Positions 1 through 8,990 of a stretch of 64,000 nucleotides of DNA are shown piece by piece. The stretch is taken from the NCBI RefSeq assembly GCF_900109995.1, contig NZ_FOCB01000015.1, positions 1 to 64,000 of the forward strand, in the 5' to 3' direction. This DNA is from Pseudomonas sp. ok272. Its GTDB lineage: Bacteria; Pseudomonadota; Gammaproteobacteria; Pseudomonadales; Pseudomonadaceae. Below the pieces are notes generated by a model. It did no database searches and was not told the DNA's origin. It was given only the letters and a program-made list of their open reading frames with translations. A program made the position numbers and the translations under genes. The first letter of the stretch is position 1. Each line of letters opens with the position of its first letter.

Positions 1-72
1 CTGTGGTCGAAGAACGTGATCGGGGGTGTCGGCATGTTCAAGGCCTTCATGGTGAAGAGCCTTGGACGATGA
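1..72 (+). CDS. C-terminal end of an unidentified CDS (cut by window edge)
   Basis: Frame 1 is open from the first base and ends in TGA, giving a 23-residue tail (LWSKNVIGGVGMFKAFMVKSLGR). The tail is hydrophobic and basic and I do not recognise its family. The rest of the gene lies outside the window. Bases 73-208 hold no gene. They contain a short inverted repeat (GGACGG/CCGTCC, about 134-154) that could be a weak terminator. Confidence 0.4.
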   Translation: MWSKNVIGGVGMFKAFMVKSLGR

Positions 73-208
73 ATGATCTGATGGGGAGGGTTCTAGCCCC
101 CCGGACCGCCTCAAAATACGATTAGGACGGATCCTAGGCCGTCCGGCGAATTGGCCTACGGGTTATTCCAAGGCTTATTTTTTCACCTATCAATGAGTAC
201 GAGTTGCT

Positions 209-1390
209 TCAACTCAGCTCAATCAACGCCTGCGCGATCAAACGCATGTCCCGCGCCGTGCTGGTCAGCCCCGGGGTAATGCGGATGCACTGGCCACACG
301 CCGAGCCGCTGCGGGCCACGGTGAACAGGTTGTACTCATTGAGCAGGCGTTCGGCCAAGACCTGCTGGTCGGCGTGGTGGGTGAAGCGCATCGAGGTAAT
401 GCCGCAATACAGGCGCGGATCGTTTGGGGTCATGATCTCTATGCCGGGCACATCGCGTACCGTCTCGACCCACAGGTTGCGCAGGTAGTTGAGGCGTGCG
501 CCCTTGGCCGCCGCGCCACCGATGGCGCGGTGTTCCTCGAACACCAGGGGCAAGGTCAGCAGCGCCGGGATGTTTGGGGTGCAGTAGGGCGTGCGCGCGC
601 GGATGTCGTTGGCGGGGAAGTGGAACTCACCCATGTCCGGGTCGATGTCTTCCAGGCGGTGCGGGGCAATGTAGAGGAAGCCCAGGGTCAGTGGCGCGCC
701 GATCCATTTGTGCAGGTTGTAGCCGGCAAACATGATGCCCAGCTCATCCAGGTCGAATTCGATCTGGCCAAGGGCGTGGGCACCGTCGAGGATCACATCG
801 ACGCCATGTTCCTGGGCCAGCGAGGCGATCGCCTTGACGGGCATCACCAGGCCGGTGCGGTGGGTGACGTGGGTCAGGGCCATCAGTTTGAGGCGCGGGT
901 ACTGCTTGAAGGCTGCACGGTAGCATTCCACCAGGCTGTCGAAGCTGGCGGGGTGGGGGGGCTCGATTTCGATCACCTCGACCCCCCGGTTTTTTGCCAG
1001 CCAGCGCATCGCGCTCTTGACCGTGTCGTACTCCAGGTCGCAGACCAGCACCTGATCGCCCGGTTGCAAGCGGTTGTAGTTGCGGATCAGTGATTGCAGG
1101 CCATCGGTGGCGTTGCGGGTCAGGGCGAGCGCCTCGGCGGGAACGCGCAGCAGGTCCGCCAGTTGCGCGCGAATCTCCACGCTTTCGAGCTGCTCGAAGC
1201 GCTGGCGCACATGCACGGAGTTGCTGCTGTTGATGTGTTCGATGCGGCGTTGGTACTCGTCGACCACCGTGCGCGACAGGCGACCGAAATAGCCGTTCTC
1301 CAGGTTGATCGGACCTGGCTGGACATCGTAGCGATCGGCGAAGGTTTGCCAGAAGGCTTCATCACGGGCGCGTAGGGTGTTGTCGGGCAT
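209..1390 (-). CDS. PLP-dependent class V aminotransferase, PvdN/isopenicillin-N-epimerase-like, cytoplasmic
   Basis: A 393-residue fold-type I PLP enzyme of the class V (NifS/isopenicillin N epimerase-like) family. Visible features are the PLP-binding segment DVILDGAHALGQIEFDLDELGIMFAGYNLHKWIGAP, with the presumed Schiff-base lysine in NLHKW, an N-terminal NLENGYFG segment, and a Cys-containing tail ARSGSACGQCIRITPG. The overall pattern resembles PvdN of pyoverdine maturation. Classical PvdN is exported by Tat, whereas this protein starts MPDNTLRARDEAF with no twin-arginine signal, so it is probably a cytoplasmic paralogue. It is transcribed toward the window start and is followed upstream by an unrelated DUF3820 gene. 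No siderophore gene is nearby apart from the NIS-like domain at 12.1 kb. The substrate is unknown. Confidence 0.8.
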   Translation of the reverse strand: MPDNTLRARDEAFWQTFADRYDVQPGPINLENGYFGRLSRTVVDEYQRRIEHINSSNSVHVRQRFEQLESVEIRAQLADLLRVPAEALALTRNATDGLQSLIRNYNRLQPGDQVLVCDLEYDTVKSAMRWLAKNRGVEVIEIEPPHPASFDSLVECYRAAFKQYPRLKLMALTHVTHRTGLVMPVKAIASLAQEHGVDVILDGAHALGQIEFDLDELGIMFAGYNLHKWIGAPLTLGFLYIAPHRLEDIDPDMGEFHFPANDIRARTPYCTPNIPALLTLPLVFEEHRAIGGAAAKGARLNYLRNLWVETVRDVPGIEIMTPNDPRLYCGITSMRFTHHADQQVLAERLLNEYNLFTVARSGSACGQCIRITPGLTSTARDMRLIAQALIELS

Positions 1391-1417
1391 GGGGCGACTC
1401 GGTGTGGGTTCGGTGGC

Positions 1418-1654
1418 TCAATGACGAGGTTTGGGTTTGCCGTGTTTGGCCCGCAAGGGGTCCAGCAGGTCGGACAACCCGTTGTGATCGATTTCCTGCA
1501 TCAGGGCCAGCAAGCCGCCCAGCTCGCCATGGGGAAACCCCTCGCGGGCGAACCAGTTCAGGTACTGGCCGGGGAGGTCGGCAATGATGCGGCCTTTGTA
1601 CTTGCCAAAGGGCATTTCACGGGTGACCAGCAGTTCAAGCTTTTCGGGGTTCAT
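1418..1654 (-). CDS. DUF3820 family small protein
   Basis: A 78-residue protein beginning MNPEKLELLVTREMPFGKYKGR. The MPFGKYKGxxIADLPxxYLxWFxREGFP pattern is the hallmark of DUF3820, often annotated as a putative quorum-sensing-regulated virulence factor. The open frame extends further upstream, but that extension is low-complexity and runs through a repeat region, so I chose the ATG at 1654. The tail is basic (RAKHGKPKPRH). It lies 27 bp upstream of the PvdN-like gene on the same strand and may be cotranscribed. The biochemical function is unknown. Confidence 0.8.
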   Translation of the reverse strand: MNPEKLELLVTREMPFGKYKGRIIADLPGQYLNWFAREGFPHGELGGLLALMQEIDHNGLSDLLDPLRAKHGKPKPRH

Positions 1655-1779
1655 CGTTGCGTCGTCTTGGTTCAAACAGTCAGGAAAATATCGAGATTGT
1701 GCATGCAGGCCAATGGGCGGGGCGCTGCTCGCTCGGGGGCGTTCTTCAGCGGTATCTGCAATGTCGACATGAAGACTGC

Positions 1780-1865
1780 CCGTGTGCTCGCGCCGGACGG
1801 CGTAGCCGTCCCTTTTTATGGGGCCGCTGCGCGACCCAGCGCGAGCAGGCTCGCTCGCCACAAAA
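1780..1865. repeat. REP-like palindromic element with hairpin
   Basis: This intergenic stretch holds a strong hairpin (GGACGGC/GCCGTCC at about 1795-1811, followed by CTTTTT) and then the typical P. fluorescens REP motif GCGAGCAGGCTCGCTCGCCA near 1841-1860. The T-run would allow it to terminate plus-strand transcription. It separates the DUF3820 gene from the phaJ gene. Confidence 0.6.
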
Positions 1866-1907
1866 GGACTACAGCATTGCAGTCCGACGGGCGTGGCACG
1901 CAGGGCA

Positions 1908-2378
1908 TCAGCCGATGCTGATGGCCGGCAGCGTTGGCAGGGTCACGGTCTGTTGTTTGCGGGGTGCGAGGATTTCGGCCTCGCCATCGACCACCAGCTC
2001 ATCGCGCTGGTTGAACACGCGGGTGGCGATGCGCACGCGGAATTTAGGCAGTTTTTCGAGGATCTCCAGGCGCACGGTCAGGGTGTCGCCAATTTTGACC
2101 GGCTTCTGGAAACTCATCTGCTGGCCGAGGTAGATGGTCCCAGGCCCAGGCAGCTCGCAGGCGACGGCGGCGCTGATCAGGGCACCGCTGAACATGCCGT
2201 GGGCGATGCGCTCCTTGAACATGCTGGCGGCCGCGAACTCGGGGTCCAGGTGCACCGGGTTGTGGTCGCCGGACATGGCCGCAAACAGTTGGATGTCGCG
2301 CTCTTCCACGGTCTTGCTGTAGCTGGCGGTCTGGCCGACTTCGAGGGCTTCGTACGGGGTGTTGGTAACCTGGGTCAT
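1908..2378 (-). CDS. phaJ: (R)-specific enoyl-CoA hydratase, MaoC/hotdog family (PhaJ)
   Basis: A 156-residue single-hotdog protein that should hydrate trans-2-enoyl-CoA to (R)-3-hydroxyacyl-CoA, linking beta-oxidation to PHA monomer supply. The hydratase 2 motif is clear: FAAMSGDHNPVHLDPEFAAASMFKERIAHGMFSGALIS, with catalytic Asp and His in GDHNPVH. I chose the ATG at 2378 (MTQVTNTPYEALEVGQ), which gives the length usual for PhaJ1-type enzymes. A longer reading to 2417 adds 13 unrelated residues. Its neighbours are a serine hydrolase and two acyl-CoA synthetases, an arrangement also known around fadD1/fadD2 in other pseudomonads, which fits fatty-acid metabolism. The paralogue number (phaJ1 or phaJ4) is not certain. 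Confidence 0.88.
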   Translation of the reverse strand: MTQVTNTPYEALEVGQTASYSKTVEERDIQLFAAMSGDHNPVHLDPEFAAASMFKERIAHGMFSGALISAAVACELPGPGTIYLGQQMSFQKPVKIGDTLTVRLEILEKLPKFRVRIATRVFNQRDELVVDGEAEILAPRKQQTVTLPTLPAISIG

Positions 2379-2420
2379 GTGGCTCGAATCCTGTGACAAG
2401 TTAAGTGAGATGACCAAAGG

Positions 2421-3365
2421 TCATTCGGTTCTGGGTGGCCGGCGATGGCTCAAGGCCTCATCCAGCCAGGCGAGCAGGTCCGCGGTCACGTCATCGCGGT
2501 TGCTCTCATTGAACAGTTCGTGGCGGGCTTGCGGGTAGATCGTCAGTTGCAGGTTGCGGCTGCCGGCCTGGCGCAATGCATCGGCCAAAGCTTTCAGACG
2601 CTTGCCCTCGCTCACTGGATCACATTCACCGCCGATCACCAGCAAGGGCAGGCCCGGATCGATCTGCGCGAGATTGGACGCTTTGCTGATCTGCTGCAAG
2701 CCGCCAAGCATGTCGACCCATAATTGATTGGTGCAGCGAAAGCCGCAGAGCGGGTCGTTGATGTACTTGTCGACTTCGGCGGGGTCGCGGCTGAGCCAGT
2801 CGAACACCGTGCGATTGGGCTTGAAGGCCTTGTTGAATGAACCGAATGTCAGCCATTCGATCACTGCGCTGCGCCCGGTCGGTCCCTGGCGCCAGCGTTC
2901 GAAGCGGGCAATCAGTTGGGCCGTGCGGTACAGCGCCACCGGCTGGAAGTTCGAGCCGCTGAGTACCGCGCCGTACAGGCTGGCGCTGTGGTGCAACAGA
3001 TAGGCCTGGGCGATGTAGCTGCCCATGCTGTGGCCCAGCAACACAATCGGCGTGCCGGGATGCTGTTGGCCGATACGCTGGTTGAGGCTGGCCAGGTCGC
3101 CGACCACTTTGCACCAGCCATCGTCGTCCGCGTAGTGCCCCAGTACCCCGTTTTCGGCGGTCTTGCCATGTCCCCGCTGGTCCAGCGCATAGACCGCGTA
3201 ACTTTCGTTACACAATTGCTCTGCCAGGCGGGCGTAACGCGCGCTATGTTCGGCCATCCCGTGGGATACCAGGATCACCGCCTTGAGCGGGCCTTCGGGT
3301 AGCCACCGGTTGACGAAGAGCTGGCTGTGGTCATTCGCGGCCAGCCAGAACGTATCGTGGATCAT
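2421..3365 (-). CDS. Alpha/beta hydrolase, monoacylglycerol-lipase-like (serine aminopeptidase S33)
   Basis: A 314-residue alpha/beta hydrolase. Visible elements are the oxyanion strand VILVSHGMAEHSARY, the YALDQRGHGKT segment, the nucleophile elbow LLGHSMGSYIAQ, the acid loop VIGGECDPVSEG and the histidine loop YPQARHELFNE. Together they make a Ser-Asp-His triad and match lysophospholipase/monoacylglycerol lipase (PldB/Hydrolase_4) proteins. The ATG at 3365 has an AAGGA ribosome site; the longer open frame upstream is not needed. It is on the strand opposite fadD2 and divergent from it, and cotranscribed with phaJ (42-bp gap). It probably releases fatty acids from an ester for activation by FadD. 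Confidence 0.85.
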   Translation of the reverse strand: MIHDTFWLAANDHSQLFVNRWLPEGPLKAVILVSHGMAEHSARYARLAEQLCNESYAVYALDQRGHGKTAENGVLGHYADDDGWCKVVGDLASLNQRIGQQHPGTPIVLLGHSMGSYIAQAYLLHHSASLYGAVLSGSNFQPVALYRTAQLIARFERWRQGPTGRSAVIEWLTFGSFNKAFKPNRTVFDWLSRDPAEVDKYINDPLCGFRCTNQLWVDMLGGLQQISKASNLAQIDPGLPLLVIGGECDPVSEGKRLKALADALRQAGSRNLQLTIYPQARHELFNESNRDDVTADLLAWLDEALSHRRPPRTE

Positions 3366-3563
3366 GGCGATTCCTTTTCGCTGAGTCGTTGGAGTGTATA
3401 GCTGATCGGTTGCCCGGCGTTCGCTGTTCGCGTCCGATGGCAGCAAGATTCACGCTATCAATGACGCGGTCGCTCATATTTGCCTGATCCGCCATAACTG
3501 CTAGTGTCCCAGAAGCTCCGCTGCTGCGGTACAGACTTGCTCAGGTATAAGAGGACAAGAACA

Positions 3564-5252
3564 ATGCAACCTGATTTCTGGAATGACAAGCGCCCGGCCG
3601 GCGTACCCTCCGATATTGATCGCGGGGCGTACAAGTCGGTGATCGAGGTGTTCGAGCGTTCCTGCAAGAAGTTCGCTGACCGTCCTGCGTTCAGCAACAT
3701 GGGCGTGACCCTGACCTACGCGGACCTGGAGCGCCATAGCGCCGCCTTCGCCGGTTACCTGCAAAGCCAGACCGACCTGGTGCCGGGCGATCGCATTGCG
3801 GTACAGATGCCCAACGTCCTGCAGTACCCGATTGCGGTGTTCGGTGCCATGCGCGCCGGGCTGATCGTGGTCAACACCAACCCGCTGTACACCCCGCGGG
3901 AAATGCGCCATCAGTTCCAGGACTCCGGTGCGCGAGCGCTGGTGTACCTGAACATGTTCGGGCAGAAGGTCCAGGAAGTGCTGGGCGACACCGATATCCA
4001 ATACCTGATCGAAGCGAAGATGGGCGACCTGATGCCAACCGCCAAGGGCTGGTTGGTCAATACCGTGGTCGACAAGGTCAAGAAACTGGTCCCGGCCTAC
4101 GACCTGCCGCAGGCGATCTCGTTCAAGAGCGCGTTGCACCTGGGGCGTGGGCAGAGCATCAAGCCATTGGATGTCAGCCTCGACGACATCGCCGTGCTGC
4201 AATACACCGGTGGCACCACGGGCCTGGCCAAGGGCGCGATGCTGACTCATGGCAACCTGGTGGCCAACATGCAGCAGGCCCGCGCCTGTCTCGGCCAGCT
4301 CGCGGCGGATGGCCAGCCGTTGCTGCGCGAAGGTCAGGAGGTGATGATCGCTCCGCTGCCGCTTTATCATATCTATGCGTTCACCGCGAACTGCATGTGC
4401 ATGATGGTCACCGGCAACCACAACGTACTGATCACCAATCCACGGGACATCAAGGGGTTCATCAAGGAGCTCAAAAACTGGCGGTTCTCGGCGTTGCTGG
4501 GGCTCAACACGCTGTTCGTGGCATTGATGGAACATCCGGACTTCAAGACCCTGGACTTCAGCACCCTCAAGCTGACCAACTCTGGCGGCACCGCACTGGT
4601 CAAGGCCACCGCCGAACGCTGGGAGCAGATCACCGGGTGCCGGATCACCGAGGGCTACGGCTTGACCGAGACCTCGCCAGTGGCTTGTACCAATCCTTAT
4701 GGCAGTGGGTCGCGCATCGGCTCGGTGGGCATGCCGGTGCCGGGCACCAGCTTGAAAGTGATCAACGACGAGGGCGTGGAGCAACCCCTGGGCGAGCGCG
4801 GCGAGTTGTGCATCAAGGGCCCGCAGGTCATGAAGGGCTACTGGCGCAAACCCGAGGCGAGCGCCGAGGTCCTGGATGCCGAGGGCTGGTTCAAGTCAGG
4901 TGACATCGCGGTGATCGATCCCGATGGCTTTGTGCGCATCGTCGACCGCAAGAAAGACATGATCATCGTCTCGGGCTTCAACGTCTACCCCAACGAGATC
5001 GAAGACGTGGTCATGGCGCACCCGAACGTCGCCAGCTGCGCCGTGATCGGGGTGCCGGACGAGCGTTCCGGCGAGGCGGTCAAACTGTTCGTGGTGGCGC
5101 GTGAAGCCGGAATCAGCGTTGAAGAGCTGAAGGCCTACTGCAAGGAGAACTTCACGGCCTACAAGGTTCCCAAACAGATCGTGCTGCGGGACTCGTTGCC
5201 GATGTCACCGGTGGGTAAGATTTTGCGCAGGGAGCTGCGCGATATCGCGTAA
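3564..5252 (+). CDS. fadD2: Long-chain fatty-acid-CoA ligase FadD2
   Basis: A 562-residue AMP-forming acyl-CoA synthetase that converts fatty acid, ATP and CoA to acyl-CoA at the inner membrane, the entry step of beta-oxidation. It carries the P-loop-like AMP motif YTGGTTGLAKGAMLTHGN, the TEGYGLTETSP motif, the GWFKSGDIAVIDPDGFVRIVDRKKDMIIVSGFNVYPNEIE hinge region and the C-terminal lysine segment SPVGKILRRELR. I chose the ATG at 3564 (MQPDFWNDKRPAG), preceded by AGAGGAC. It is a tandem paralogue of the next gene. I call this copy fadD2 because, as in other Pseudomonas, it is the one next to the hydrolase and phaJ. A terminator follows. Confidence 0.93.
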   Translation: MQPDFWNDKRPAGVPSDIDRGAYKSVIEVFERSCKKFADRPAFSNMGVTLTYADLERHSAAFAGYLQSQTDLVPGDRIAVQMPNVLQYPIAVFGAMRAGLIVVNTNPLYTPREMRHQFQDSGARALVYLNMFGQKVQEVLGDTDIQYLIEAKMGDLMPTAKGWLVNTVVDKVKKLVPAYDLPQAISFKSALHLGRGQSIKPLDVSLDDIAVLQYTGGTTGLAKGAMLTHGNLVANMQQARACLGQLAADGQPLLREGQEVMIAPLPLYHIYAFTANCMCMMVTGNHNVLITNPRDIKGFIKELKNWRFSALLGLNTLFVALMEHPDFKTLDFSTLKLTNSGGTALVKATAERWEQITGCRITEGYGLTETSPVACTNPYGSGSRIGSVGMPVPGTSLKVINDEGVEQPLGERGELCIKGPQVMKGYWRKPEASAEVLDAEGWFKSGDIAVIDPDGFVRIVDRKKDMIIVSGFNVYPNEIEDVVMAHPNVASCAVIGVPDERSGEAVKLFVVAREAGISVEELKAYCKENFTAYKVPKQIVLRDSLPMSPVGKILRRELRDIA

Positions 5253-5274
5253 TACGTGTTCAGTGATAGTGCAC

Positions 5275-5312
5275 AAAAAAGAGGCGCCCAGATTTGGGTG
5301 CCTCTTTTTTTG
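5275..5312 (+). terminator. Rho-independent terminator after fadD2
   Basis: The inverted repeat GAGGCGCCCA/TGGGTGCCTC is followed by eight T residues, 20 bp after the fadD2 stop. The rest of the 335-bp gap to fadD1 shows no open frame or recognisable regulatory motif. Confidence 0.85.
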
Positions 5313-5587
5313 TCTGCTTGAACGGGTTGTAAGCCCCGGATTCAAAGGCTTTTACGGGGTTGTAGGTTTTTTACTCTAAAAATGACCATTAAATCGTCTT
5401 GAGTGCTGGTGGTGACTGTAGGGGCTTTCTTTGGCTCTAGTCGGGCTTTTGCAAAGCTGCTACTCTCGGCGCGCTTTGTGACATCTGGGGCCTTAAGTCA
5501 AAGCCAGATTCATCCATACAAAACACACACCAATAATAATCGCACCCAATGCGGTGAAGAATTCGCGTTGCTGAGGAGTGGGCTTCC

Positions 5588-7279
5588 ATGATCGAAGACT
5601 TTTGGAAGGATAAGTACCCAGCTGGGATTGCTGCCGATATCAATCCAGACGAGTATCCGAATATTCAGGCAGTGTTGAAGCAATCCTGCCAACGCTTCGC
5701 CGACAAGCCGGCATTCAGCAACTTGGGCAAGACACTCACCTACGGTGAACTGTACGAATTGTCGGGAGCATTTGCCGCTTATCTGCAACAGCATACCGAT
5801 TTGCAGCCCGGTGATCGAATCGCCGTGCAACTGCCTAACCTGCTGCAGTACCCGATCGCCGTGTTTGGTGCCATTCGCGCCGGCTTGATCGTGGTCAACA
5901 CCAACCCGCTGTACACCGCGCGGGAAATGGAACACCAATTCAACGATTCCGGGGCCAAGGCCCTGGTGTGCCTGGCCAACATGGCGCACCTGGCCGAGGC
6001 CGTGGTGCCCAAGACGGGCGTCAAGCATGTCATCGTCACTGAAGTGGCTGACATGCTGTCACCGTTCAAGCGCGTGCTGATCAACAGCGTCATCAAGTAC
6101 GTGAAGAAGATGGTGCCGGCGTTCAACCTGCCCAAGGCCATCAAGTTCAACGACGTGCTGAGCAAAGGTCATGGCCAACCCGTGACGGAAGCCAGCCCGG
6201 CCAGCAGTGATGTCGCGGTATTGCAGTACACCGGTGGCACCACCGGGGTGGCCAAGGGCGCGATGCTGACCCACCGCAATTTGGTGGCGAACATGCTGCA
6301 GTGCAAAGCGCTGATGGGCTCCAACCTCAACGAAGGCTGCGAGATCCTCATCACGCCGCTGCCGCTGTACCACATCTATGCCTTCACCTTTCATTGCATG
6401 GCGATGATGCTGATCGGTAACCACAACATCCTGATCAGCAACCCACGCGACCTGTCGGCGATGGTCAAGGAGTTGTCGAAGTGGAAGTTCAGTGGTTTTG
6501 TCGGCCTCAACACCTTGTTCGTGGCCCTGTGCAATAACGAAGCGTTCCGCAAGCTGGACTTCTCGGCGCTGAAAGTCACCTTGTCCGGTGGTATGGCGTT
6601 GCAACTGGCCGCCGCCGAGCGTTGGAAGGACGTCACCGGTTGCCCGATCTGCGAAGGCTACGGCATGACCGAGACCAGCCCGGTGGCTACCGTCAACCCG
6701 ATCCAGAACATTCAGATCGGCACCATCGGTATCCCGGTGCCATCGACCCTGTGCAAAGTCGTCGACGATGCGGGCGTTGAGCAACCGCTGGGCGAGATCG
6801 GCGAGCTGTGCGTGAAGGGGCCGCAGGTGATGAAGGGCTACTGGCAGCGCCAGGACGCCACTGACGAGATCCTCGACAGCGAAGGCTGGTTGAAGACCGG
6901 TGACATCGCGCTGATCCAGCCGGACGGCTACATGCGCATTGTCGATCGCAAGAAAGACATGATCCTGATCTCCGGCTTCAATGTGTACCCCAACGAACTC
7001 GAAGACGTGCTGGCGACCTTGCCGGGTGTGCTGCAGTGCGCGGCCATCGGCGTGCCGGACGAGAAGTCGGGGGAAGCGATCAAGATTTTCATCGTCGCCA
7101 AGCCGGGCGTGACCCTGACCAAAGAGCAAGTGATGACGCACATGCGCGCCAATCTCACTGGCTACAAAGTGCCCAAGACCGTCGAGTTCCGTGATGCATT
7201 GCCAACCACTAACGTTGGCAAGATTCTGCGTCGCGAGCTGCGTGATGAAGAGCTGAAGAAGTTGGGCGTCAAGAAGTAA
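5588..7279 (+). CDS. fadD1: Long-chain fatty-acid-CoA ligase FadD1
   Basis: A 563-residue AMP-forming acyl-CoA synthetase closely similar to the preceding fadD2 product along its whole length. Motifs are YTGGTTGVAKGAMLTHRN, CEGYGMTETSP, GWLKTGDIALIQPDGYMRIVDRKKDMILISGFNVYPNELE and the C-terminal TNVGKILRRELRDEELKKLGVKK. The start MIEDFWKDKYPAGI has GAGGAG-type spacing upstream (gaggagtgggcttccATG). The terminator between the copies suggests that fadD1 has its own promoter, so the two enzymes are probably expressed under different conditions. In P. aeruginosa FadD1 favours long-chain and FadD2 shorter-chain substrates; whether that holds here is inference. Confidence 0.93.
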   Translation: MIEDFWKDKYPAGIAADINPDEYPNIQAVLKQSCQRFADKPAFSNLGKTLTYGELYELSGAFAAYLQQHTDLQPGDRIAVQLPNLLQYPIAVFGAIRAGLIVVNTNPLYTAREMEHQFNDSGAKALVCLANMAHLAEAVVPKTGVKHVIVTEVADMLSPFKRVLINSVIKYVKKMVPAFNLPKAIKFNDVLSKGHGQPVTEASPASSDVAVLQYTGGTTGVAKGAMLTHRNLVANMLQCKALMGSNLNEGCEILITPLPLYHIYAFTFHCMAMMLIGNHNILISNPRDLSAMVKELSKWKFSGFVGLNTLFVALCNNEAFRKLDFSALKVTLSGGMALQLAAAERWKDVTGCPICEGYGMTETSPVATVNPIQNIQIGTIGIPVPSTLCKVVDDAGVEQPLGEIGELCVKGPQVMKGYWQRQDATDEILDSEGWLKTGDIALIQPDGYMRIVDRKKDMILISGFNVYPNELEDVLATLPGVLQCAAIGVPDEKSGEAIKIFIVAKPGVTLTKEQVMTHMRANLTGYKVPKTVEFRDALPTTNVGKILRRELRDEELKKLGVKK

Positions 7280-7292
7280 GCGAGCAATAACC

Positions 7293-7326
7293 AAGAAGCC
7301 CCGCAGATGCGGGGCTTCTTGTTTCT
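7293..7326 (+). terminator. Rho-independent terminator after fadD1
   Basis: AAGAAGCCCCGC/GCGGGGCTTCTT forms a 12-bp stem with a short loop and a T-rich tail, 14 bp after the fadD1 stop. It can act on the converging gene at 7340 as well. Confidence 0.88.
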
Positions 7327-7339
7327 GACGCCGGGGCGT

Positions 7340-7717
7340 TTACTGCAAGAACTGCGCGAAGTTGACGTTGGTACCGGCAGGGCGCATGTCCTGGAGGTAG
7401 GCGTCCTTGTCGGCGCTCAACTCCAGGCTCAGCGCTGCCTTGCGCTTGCCTTCGTTGCGCACCACCAGGCCTTCGAGTTTTTCGCGCAGGAACACGGTTG
7501 GCACCTTCAGGTGCAGCAACTGGTCGGTGTCCGGCGTGTGCATCAGCAAGTGAATCCACTCGTACTGACCAACGGCCAGACGCGCCACCGGGAGATCGAA
7601 CCACCAGATGTTGCGGTTGCGGTTCAATTCGGTGAAGTGGCAGTTGTTGACGCCAAGCACTGCACCGCCCAGTTCCTGGTTTCTGCGGGCAATGGCCTGC
7701 TTTTTATCGAGTTTCAT
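7340..7717 (-). CDS. Conserved hypothetical protein, 125 aa
   Basis: The reading from the ATG at 7717 gives MKLDKKQAIARRNQELGGAVLGVNNCHFTELNRNRNIWWFDLPVARLAVGQYEWIHLLM... It is soluble, with mixed alpha/beta character, no signal peptide and no membrane segment. The codon choice matches its neighbours, so I treat it as a real gene. An upstream extension to 7750 is possible but lacks a better ribosome site. I do not recognise the family. It converges on the fadD1 terminator. Confidence 0.7.
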   Translation of the reverse strand: MKLDKKQAIARRNQELGGAVLGVNNCHFTELNRNRNIWWFDLPVARLAVGQYEWIHLLMHTPDTDQLLHLKVPTVFLREKLEGLVVRNEGKRKAALSLELSADKDAYLQDMRPAGTNVNFAQFLQ

Positions 7718-8037
7718 AACGTTCCTACAGGGTTGAATCTTCAGCGACAAGGCCTGAATACGTTGCGCATTCTCGGGGCAAACCCGCTAAACATAAAGCC
7801 CAACGTGCAGCGGCGGATGAAATGTCGCAGTGAAAACAAATGAAACTCTGTGTCGCAGGTGCAGGTCAACCTCTGCGAGGTGCCGCAACGGTCAGCCACG
7901 ACTGGCCGTTTTTAGGTCGACTATTGTTATATAAAGTCTCGAAATTGTTTCAAGGTCGCCAAACAGGTGAGTTTGATGTAGAAATCGCTCCCTGGGTCAT
8001 CCCCCGACTTCAACCTATTGCGGCGAAAGGAGACGCT

Positions 8038-8988
8038 ATGTTCTTGCCAGATTTGAAAGGCTTGCCCTTGCACCGCGTGATGATGCGCACGGTCACTGAG
8101 TTCATCAATGACGAGATGTCCACCTACGCCTCGGCGCTGGCCTATCAGATGCTGTTCTCGCTGTTTCCCTTCATCCTGTTCTTGATCGCCTTGATCGGTT
8201 TCCTGCATTTGCCGGACTTCTTCACCTGGCTGCGCCTGCAGTCGGAGCTGGTACTGCCGCCCCAGGCGCTGGAACAGGTCAACCCGGTGATCGACCAGCT
8301 CCAGCAATCCAAGGGTGGCTTGCTGTCGGTCGGTATCGTTATCGCGCTGTGGACCGCTTCGGCCGGCGTGCGGTTGATGATGAGCGCGATGAATGCGGCC
8401 TACGATGTGGTCGAGGGCCGGCCGATCTGGAAGCGCTTCCCGTTGTCGATTTTCTACACCGTGGGGATTGCCGGCATGTTGCTGGCCGCTGCGGCCTTGA
8501 TGGTGCTCGGCCCGCAGGTGATGGAGTGGATTGCCTCGCAGATCGGCATGCAGGAGTTCATCGTCACGGTCTGGACGATCCTGCGCTGGCCGGTGATCGT
8601 GATTCTGTTGATGGTGGCCGTGGCCTTGATGTACTACGTGATGCCGGATGTGAAGCAGGAGTTTCGCTTCATTACCCCAGGTTCGGTACTGGCGGTGGTG
8701 GTGTGGATCATCGCCTCGCTGGGCTTTGGTTTCTACGTGAAAACCTTCGCCAACTACAACGCCATGTATGGCAGTATCGGCGCGATCATCGTGTTGTTGC
8801 TGTACTTCTACATCTCCGCCGCGGTGCTGCTGCTGGGGGCAGAGATGAACGCCGTGATCGAGCACATGTCCAGCGAAGGCAAGGCCCCAGGCGAGAAAGT
8901 GGCCGGCGAGCATGACCTCGAACATAAACTCCCTGTCTCGGGATTGGGCCGCGATCATTCGCTCAAACCGACCACCGACGAAGCCTGA
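8038..8988 (+). CDS. YihY/BrkB family inner-membrane protein (UPF0761)
   Basis: A 316-residue polytopic membrane protein of the YihY family (historically mis-called ribonuclease BN). It shows the N-terminal motif [54 protein letters not shown], and [40 protein letters not shown], with about six membrane segments and a charged cytoplasmic tail. I chose the ATG at 8038 because it has a strong AAAGGAGA site; the frame upstream is not protein-like. Two bases separate its stop from the def start, so translation of the two is probably coupled. The transport or other function of the family is not established. Confidence 0.88.
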   Translation: MFLPDLKGLPLHRVMMRTVTEFINDEMSTYASALAYQMLFSLFPFILFLIALIGFLHLPDFFTWLRLQSELVLPPQALEQVNPVIDQLQQSKGGLLSVGIVIALWTASAGVRLMMSAMNAAYDVVEGRPIWKRFPLSIFYTVGIAGMLLAAAALMVLGPQVMEWIASQIGMQEFIVTVWTILRWPVIVILLMVAVALMYYVMPDVKQEFRFITPGSVLAVVVWIIASLGFGFYVKTFANYNAMYGSIGAIIVLLLYFYISAAVLLLGAEMNAVIEHMSSEGKAPGEKVAGEHDLEHKLPVSGLGRDHSLKPTTDEA

Positions 8989-8990
8989 TC

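Noticed and set aside
3501-4784. Long minus-strand frames opposite fadD2, and likewise opposite fadD1 (6059-7294), yihY (7927-8958) and the RstB-like kinase (60801-62321)
   Set aside because: All are antisense shadows with His/Gln/Arg-rich composition and no recognisable motif. The sense genes explain the sequence.
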